From positions 3,162,001 through 3,226,000 of the forward strand of contig CBDCPE010000004.1 in NCBI GenBank assembly GCA_965220055.1: a stretch of 64,000 nucleotides of DNA. Reading direction: 5' to 3'. Source of the stretch: Bin87 sp965220055. Lineage in GTDB: Bacteria > Chloroflexota > Dehalococcoidia > Lucifugimonadales > UBA3495. The notes beneath the pieces are model-generated. The model did no database searches. It had not been told where the DNA came from and saw only the letters and a list, made by a program, of their open reading frames with translations. Shown here piece after piece: positions 59,488 through 64,000 of the stretch (the stretch's first letter is position 1; each line of letters begins with the position of its first letter). A program made the position numbers and the translations under genes.

Positions 59488-60141
59488 ATGCCACAGAAGA
59501 AGAGCCTGAGGCCGCGACAGCAGCAAATCCTGGATTTCATCGGACAATTTCTGGAAGAAAACGGGATCCCGCCGACGGTGCGGGACATTCAACGCGGGTG
59601 CAGCATCAGCAGCACGTCGGTTGTCGACTACAACTTGAGACTGATGGAGCGGGACGGGTATCTGAAGCGGCGCTCGGAGGTTGCGCGGGGAATCGAGCTG
59701 CTGGACGAAACGGGTCTGCCGGTGGCCAATGGAGCGGCCCGGGTGCAGATAGTGGGCAGCATCGCTGCCGGACAACCCATACCGGCATTCTCCTCTGAAG
59801 GGGTGGGTTCGGCCGCGGAATTCGACATCGTTGAGGTGCGCCCGGATCTCAAGAAGCGGCACGGGACGCTTTACGCCCTGTCGGTCAAGGGGACGTCGAT
59901 GATCGACGCACTGATCGACGACGGGGATGTGGTCGTGATCAAGCCGACCAACACGGCGCGCAATGGCGAGATGGTGGTGGCCTGGCTGAAAGAAGAGGAG
60001 GAGGCTACCCTCAAGAAGTTTTTCCGCGAAGGCGACCAGGTCCGATTACAGCCGGCCAATAGCACGATGGACCCGATCTACGTGGCGGCGGACAATGTCG
60101 AGGTAAAGGGTCGAGTGGTGGAAGTGCTGCGAAAGTACTGA
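59488..60141 (+). CDS. lexA: SOS transcriptional repressor LexA
   Basis: 217 residues. Winged-helix DNA-binding domain (LRPRQQQILDFIGQFLEENG, IPPTVRDIQRGCSISSTSVV), self-cleavage Ala-Gly bond in GSIAAGQPI (~93-94), catalytic Ser in KGTSMIDALI (~136) and Lys in EATLKKFF (~176). Stimulated to cleave itself by RecA filaments, releasing DNA-repair genes. I chose ATG 59488 because GGAGGAAG is correctly spaced; an upstream GTG at 59473 is less likely. Confidence 0.96.
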   Translation: MPQKKSLRPRQQQILDFIGQFLEENGIPPTVRDIQRGCSISSTSVVDYNLRLMERDGYLKRRSEVARGIELLDETGLPVANGAARVQIVGSIAAGQPIPAFSSEGVGSAAEFDIVEVRPDLKKRHGTLYALSVKGTSMIDALIDDGDVVVIKPTNTARNGEMVVAWLKEEEEATLKKFFREGDQVRLQPANSTMDPIYVAADNVEVKGRVVEVLRKY

Positions 60142-60155
60142 GCGGCGAGTTGGCT

Positions 60156-60467
60156 TCAGTTTCGGCTGTTGGCCAACGCTCCATAGGTGGCTACCAGGAA
60201 GGGAACGCAGTAGGTTAGCGGAATTTTCCATGCCAGCGCGCCGGCCAAATTGCCGGATAGGATGGCATCACCCTGATTCAGCGCCGTGAGGGCCGTGCCC
60301 ACCACGGCGCTGGCGATTAACGACCGACGCAGCATCGGCCAGTGACGTAGGGCGCAACGGAGGCACTTGGTGGTCCGGGTCGCCCCGCCACGTGGCCGGA
60401 AGGTGAAGCTGTAGCTATGCGCAGTGGGTCGTCCACACTTTTGGCATGGGAGATCTGCGGCTGCCAT
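60156..60467 (-). CDS. nrtS: NrtS-like nitrate/nitrite transporter with N-terminal zinc ribbon
   Basis: 103 residues. The C-terminal ~70 residues match the small NrtS family: LRRSLIASAVVGTALTALNQ, GDAILSGNLAGALAWKIPLT and CVPFLVATYGAL, with two membrane helices. NrtS has been linked to nitrate/nitrite transport. In addition the N-terminus holds a Cys4 zinc-ribbon-like segment (PCQKCGRPTAHSYSF...TKCLRC). ATG 60467 with TCACCTCATG-type context; it follows truB by 19 nt at the end of the infB operon. The operon position is unrelated to nitrate metabolism. Confidence 0.75.
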   Translation of the reverse strand: MAAADLPCQKCGRPTAHSYSFTFRPRGGATRTTKCLRCALRHWPMLRRSLIASAVVGTALTALNQGDAILSGNLAGALAWKIPLTYCVPFLVATYGALANSRN

Positions 60468-60486
60468 GAGGTGATTAGGATGCGGC

Positions 60487-61443
60487 TCAGACAACTGTGG
60501 GGGCGTATGGGGATGGTTCCGTGAGGTCGAATACCCGGGTGGGAGCCAATAGACCGTGTGGCTCACGATGGGCCAGAGCGAGGAACACGCCGTCCGGATC
60601 GTAGATGCGCCATAATTGATCTTCGAACTGATCGGTTTGCGAGGGTGCCACGGTCACGGACTGGCCATGTCGCACAGCCCAAGCGCCGGCCGAGTCGACC
60701 GCGATGGCGGGCAGTTGTTGCAGGGCCCAGTCGATAGGATGCAGGTGTTTCATCCAATCGCCAGCGGCGGCAGTTTGCTCCAGGGCGTCGGGGGTAATCC
60801 CATCAGAGATTGCAAACCGGCCGCATGACGAACGCACTAGCTCAGTTACATACGCACCGCATTCAAGGGTTTGACCGAGGTCGTGGGCGATGGAACGCAG
60901 ATAAGTGCCGCGGCCGCATTCGACGGTGAGTGTGAGGAAAGGGAGCTGGATGTCGTCGATTGAAATCGAACGCACGGACACGCGGCGGGGAGTGCGTTCG
61001 ATCTGACGGCCGGCGCGAGCGAGGTCGTAGAGGCGTTGGCCGTCAACCTTGACCGCACTGTACATGGGGGGCAGTTGGTCGATGTCGCCAACAAAATTGC
61101 CGAGGGCCGAAGCGATGCTCCCCCGGGTCAACGGCGACGGATCGGCGATTTCCTCGATGTTGCCTTCAGCGTCGTAGGTGTTGCTGACGGCACCCAATCG
61201 GACCGTCATGCAATAACGCTTCCAGCCCGAGACGACCAACTCCATGAGTCGGGTGGCCTGTCCGAAGCAGATGGGGAGGACCCCTGCCGCGAGCGGATCC
61301 AGAGTACCGGCGTGGCCCACTTTCCTGCGCTGCCCGGTAATCCGCTTCACGCGCCGTACGGCGTCCATCGAGGTGATGCCGACGGGCTTATGAAGGTTGA
61401 GAAACCCGTTGATCGCCGGGCGGTCACGTCCACCAGCAGACAT
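60487..61443 (-). CDS. truB: tRNA pseudouridine-55 synthase
   Basis: 318 residues. Isomerises U55 of tRNA. N-terminal INGFLNLHKPVGITSMDAVR, catalytic-Asp motif VGHAGTLDPLAAGVLPICFG, and LTVECGRGTYLRSIAHDLGQ are diagnostic. The C-terminal PUA-like part is present but divergent. Start ATG 61443, 3 nt after rbfA. Part of ylxR-infB-rbfA-truB. Confidence 0.96.
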   Translation of the reverse strand: MSAGGRDRPAINGFLNLHKPVGITSMDAVRRVKRITGQRRKVGHAGTLDPLAAGVLPICFGQATRLMELVVSGWKRYCMTVRLGAVSNTYDAEGNIEEIADPSPLTRGSIASALGNFVGDIDQLPPMYSAVKVDGQRLYDLARAGRQIERTPRRVSVRSISIDDIQLPFLTLTVECGRGTYLRSIAHDLGQTLECGAYVTELVRSSCGRFAISDGITPDALEQTAAAGDWMKHLHPIDWALQQLPAIAVDSAGAWAVRHGQSVTVAPSQTDQFEDQLWRIYDPDGVFLALAHREPHGLLAPTRVFDLTEPSPYAPTVV

Positions 61444-61446
61444 GGG

Positions 61447-61839
61447 TCACGCACGTCCCGCCGGCGCCGGAGTGCCGTCGTCCGTTTCGCTCGTGGGCTC
61501 CAGTTCGTCGATAATTCTCATCAGGCGATCGGCTTCCAATATGGCGTCGTCCAACTGGAAACTGAGGAACGGGATATAGCGCAATGAGATGCGACTGCGC
61601 AACTCTCGCCGGAGGTAGGATGCGCAGGACTGGATGCCGGCCAGGGCTTCCTGGCGGACGGTCTCGTTGCCCATCACGCTGATGTACACCCGAGCGTTGC
61701 GGAGGTCGGACGCGGTGCGCACCTGCGTAATGGTGATGATGCCCCTGAGACGGGGGTCGTTGACCTGGGAAGCAAGCAGGCCAGCGATCTCCTCGCGGAG
61801 CAGGCCATTGACCCGCTCCATTCGCCTGCGATCAGCCAT
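61447..61839 (-). CDS. rbfA: Ribosome-binding factor A
   Basis: 130 residues. KH-fold 30S assembly and cold-adaptation factor: RRMERVNGLLREEIAGLLAS, LRGIITITQVRTASDLRNAR and YLRRELRSRISLRYIPFLSF. Located between infB and truB as in most bacteria. ATG 61839. Confidence 0.95.
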   Translation of the reverse strand: MADRRRMERVNGLLREEIAGLLASQVNDPRLRGIITITQVRTASDLRNARVYISVMGNETVRQEALAGIQSCASYLRRELRSRISLRYIPFLSFQLDDAILEADRLMRIIDELEPTSETDDGTPAPAGRA

Positions 61840-61868
61840 AGGTGAACCTCGCCGTGTTGTCCGCCGCG

Positions 61869-63677
61869 CTAGCTAGCTCGCTCCGTGCGGTAGGACACGA
61901 TCAGGTCGCCTTCCTCGACATCATTAAAACCTTCGAGGATGATACCGCAGTCTGTTCCGGCGGTTGCCAGGTTCACCTCGTCACGGAAGTGACGGAGGCT
62001 GCCGATCTGGGTTTCCACGACCGTGTCACTGTTGCGCATAAGCCGGATATTGCCCTGCCTGGCAATGCGGCCATCGAGGACGCGACATCCGGCGATACGG
62101 ACACCGCGACGGCCGAGGAAGATTTCACGGATTTCGGCGCGGCCGACGACCACCTCCTGGTACTCGGGCTCCAGCAATCCGTAGAGCGCAGCTTCCACGT
62201 CTTCGAGCAGGCGGTAGATGATCTGGTATCCGCGGACCTCGACACCGAGGCGGTCGGCGGTACGCTCGGCTCCCACTTCGAAACCGACGTTGAAGGCGAG
62301 AACGATACCACCTGAAGCGGCAGCCAATTGCACGTCCGAATCGCTGACTGCTCCGGAACCCGAGTGAATGATGCGGGTTTTGACGTCGCCCCCGGACAAC
62401 TGCTCAACGGCATGTACAGCAGCTTCGACGCTTCCCTGGACGTCGGCCTTGAGGACCAACACCAGTTCCTTCACGTCGCCGGCGTCGATCTGCTTCACGA
62501 CGTTGTCCAGAGTCAATACCGTGTCCAGGCTACCGGTGTTGGATCGTTGATCACGACGGCCGGCCATCTGGCGGGCGGCGCGTTCGCTGGCAACGACTGT
62601 CAGGATGTCTCCGGCTTCGGGTACTGCGTTGAGTCCGAACACCACTCCGGGGCACCCGGGTGTGATGGAATTGATGGTTTCCCCGTGCTCGTTGGTGATC
62701 GCGCGGACGCGCCCCCAGGAAGTGCCGGCGACGATATAGTCGCTAACACGGAGGGTCCCAGCCTGGATCAAAACGGTGGCGGAAGGCCCGCGGCGGCGGT
62801 CGAGGGTGGCCTCCACGATGACGCCGGCGGCTGGGCGGTCCGGATTAGCCCTGAGCTCGAGAATTTCCGACAGGACGTGCAGGTTTTCCAAGAGGTCATC
62901 GATCCCGTCACCCGTTTGGGCAGAAACGGGTACGGCGATCACATCGCCACCCCATTCTTCCACCAACAGGTTACGCTCGCTGAGCTGCCGCTTGATCACT
63001 TCGGGCTGAGCGGTGGGGAGGTCCATCTTATTGACGGCGATGACGATGGGCACGTCGGCGGCTCGCGCGTGGTCGATTGCCTCGTCGGTCTGCGGCATGA
63101 TGCCGTCGTCGGCAGCGACGACCAGCACGGCGATATCGGTAACCCGCGCTCCCCGGGAGCGGATCGCCGTGAAAGCAGCGTGGCCTGGAGTGTCAAGGAA
63201 AGTGATGGGTTGCCCTTGGTGAACGACCTGGTACGCACCAATATGTTGGGTGATGCCGCCAGCCTCCTTTTCGACGACCGCAGATTTGCGTATATAGTCG
63301 AGAATGCTGGTCTTGCCGTGATCAACGTGACCCAGAATGGTGATGACGGGCGGGCGAGGTTGGAGCGGTTCGTTGACTTCCCGGGAGGCCGCGTTGATGG
63401 AGGCCGTGTCCGCCTTTTGCTCGTCCAGTCGGGTGCGGATCCCATAAGCGGCCGCGGCCACGGTGGCCACCTGGTGGTCGACGACCTGGTTGACGTTGAC
63501 CATGATGCCGTGCCGCATCAACTGCTTGATCACGTCGACAGCAGACTGGTCCAGGAGTTCGGCCAAGTCCTTGACGGTAAGGGATTCCGGCAGTACCAGC
63601 GCGCGTGATGTGCCGCGACGGGGTTCGTTGCGGCGGGTGCGGCGGGCGCCCGAGCGTTGTTCGGTTGATGTAGTCAT
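61869..63677 (-). CDS. infB: Translation initiation factor IF-2
   Basis: 602 residues, a short IF-2 lacking the long N-terminal extension. After ~45 basic residues come the IF2 N-domain (LTVKDLAELLDQSAVDVIKQ) and the GTPase with VTILGHVDHGKTS (G1), DTPGHAAFTAIRSRGA (G3) and VIAVNKMDL (G4). C-terminal domains that bind fMet-tRNA follow (VLKADVQGSVEAAVHAVEQL). ATG 63677 is preceded by GGAGGAG. Between ylxR and rbfA. Confidence 0.97.
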   Translation of the reverse strand: MTTSTEQRSGARRTRRNEPRRGTSRALVLPESLTVKDLAELLDQSAVDVIKQLMRHGIMVNVNQVVDHQVATVAAAAYGIRTRLDEQKADTASINAASREVNEPLQPRPPVITILGHVDHGKTSILDYIRKSAVVEKEAGGITQHIGAYQVVHQGQPITFLDTPGHAAFTAIRSRGARVTDIAVLVVAADDGIMPQTDEAIDHARAADVPIVIAVNKMDLPTAQPEVIKRQLSERNLLVEEWGGDVIAVPVSAQTGDGIDDLLENLHVLSEILELRANPDRPAAGVIVEATLDRRRGPSATVLIQAGTLRVSDYIVAGTSWGRVRAITNEHGETINSITPGCPGVVFGLNAVPEAGDILTVVASERAARQMAGRRDQRSNTGSLDTVLTLDNVVKQIDAGDVKELVLVLKADVQGSVEAAVHAVEQLSGGDVKTRIIHSGSGAVSDSDVQLAAASGGIVLAFNVGFEVGAERTADRLGVEVRGYQIIYRLLEDVEAALYGLLEPEYQEVVVGRAEIREIFLGRRGVRIAGCRVLDGRIARQGNIRLMRNSDTVVETQIGSLRHFRDEVNLATAGTDCGIILEGFNDVEEGDLIVSYRTERAS

Positions 63678-63734
63678 GGGTAATATCTCCTCCAGCGGAA
63701 TGGTCGTCCACCCGGGGCGCAGCCCCGGCGAGGA

Positions 63735-64000
63735 TCAGCCTCCCGCGTTCCGAACCGCACCACTGACGGTCTCGGACCCGGCATGGTAGACACCGGGTGC
63801 GACAGTTTCAATGAAATACCGTTTCAGAGCGTCCAGGTCGGTGTTGGATACGGGGTTGCGAAGTCCACGCTCAAGAGAACGGCGGACGAGACCCTTTTCC
63901 CAGCACATTGCCTGATGGCAAAGATAGACGCCCCTGCCGTTGGCGCGTCCGGTGGTATCGGGCCGCACTTCTCCTTCGGGCGTGCGGACGAGCCTGACCA
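63735..64000 (-). CDS. ylxR: YlxR/DUF448 RNA-binding protein, N-terminus beyond the window
   Basis: The frame is open to the window edge, so the gene starts outside. It includes VRLVRTPEGEVRPDTTGRAN, then GRGVYLCHQAMCWEKGLVR and RSLERGLRNPVSNTDLDALK, the YlxR family signature. YlxR is a small nucleoid or RNA-binding protein encoded between nusA and infB. An internal GTG at 63968 is probably not the start because conserved sequence precedes it. Confidence 0.88.
   Translation of the reverse strand, partial: VRLVRTPEGEVRPDTTGRANGRGVYLCHQAMCWEKGLVRRSLERGLRNPVSNTDLDALKRYFIETVAPGVYHAGSETVSGAVRNAGG

Overview
The window is high-GC bacterial DNA, most likely from the Chloroflexota, class Dehalococcoidia (SAR202-like). 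I infer this from the gene set rather than from a marker tree. It combines several luciferase-like F420/flavin oxidoreductases, hydantoinase A/B, epoxide and alpha/beta hydrolases, an amidohydrolase and a cytoplasmic reductive-dehalogenase-fold protein with Gram-positive-like informational operons: dnaX-ybaB-recR-recO, ylxR-infB-rbfA-truB, and lexA with a near-consensus CGAAC-N4-GTTYG box.

Layout. 1-3.4 kb is accessory DNA: the right part of an IS21 element, a beta-class DNA methyltransferase under an elaborate promoter, a HTH protein and small membrane ORFs, ending at a tRNA-Ser(CGA) whose 3' end faces this cargo. 3.9-6.9 kb holds a VOC protein and a UvrD/PcrA helicase. 7.0-8.3 kb is a decayed ISAs1-family element with intact ends. 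8.4-13.4 kb is a peptide-type ABC transporter (binding protein and two permeases, no ATPase) followed by a luciferase-like oxidoreductase. 13.5-24 kb mixes core genes (CoaX-CoaBC-SulP operon) with broken genes (phosphatase, sensor-like lipoprotein, amino-acid binding protein), a pentapeptide-TIR protein and the reductive-dehalogenase-like protein. 24.4-33.4 kb, all minus strand, carries uvrA, a biotin carboxylase/BCCP pair and dnaX-ybaB-recR-recO.

33.6-41.0 kb is a plus-strand catabolic operon: M20 hydrolase, enoyl-CoA hydratase, SelA-like PLP enzyme, hydantoinase A and B. 41-48 kb adds further small-molecule enzymes and long repeat-rich spacers. 48.5-52.3 kb is a second accessory patch: a duplicated-domain protein with a leaderless promoter, a decayed methyltransferase, an IS630-family element sitting inside another gene, and fold-back repeats. 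52.4-58.5 kb has a thiamine-diphosphate enzyme, an EVE-like protein, a frameshifted queG, dcd and a groEL without groES. 58.9-64 kb is rpsT, lexA and the ylxR-infB-rbfA-truB-nrtS operon, cut by the window edge.

Overall, housekeeping operons are intact. Between them lie peptide, amino-acid and xenobiotic catabolism genes, three insertion sequences and about seven broken host genes. That pattern fits relaxed selection or host association, although some single-base lesions could be assembly errors. No CRISPR array, rRNA or prophage module is visible. The most interesting items are the methyltransferase control region, the cleanly IS630-interrupted gene, the duplicated-domain leaderless gene, the pentapeptide-TIR protein, the orphan reductive-dehalogenase-like protein and the fold-back intergenic repeats.
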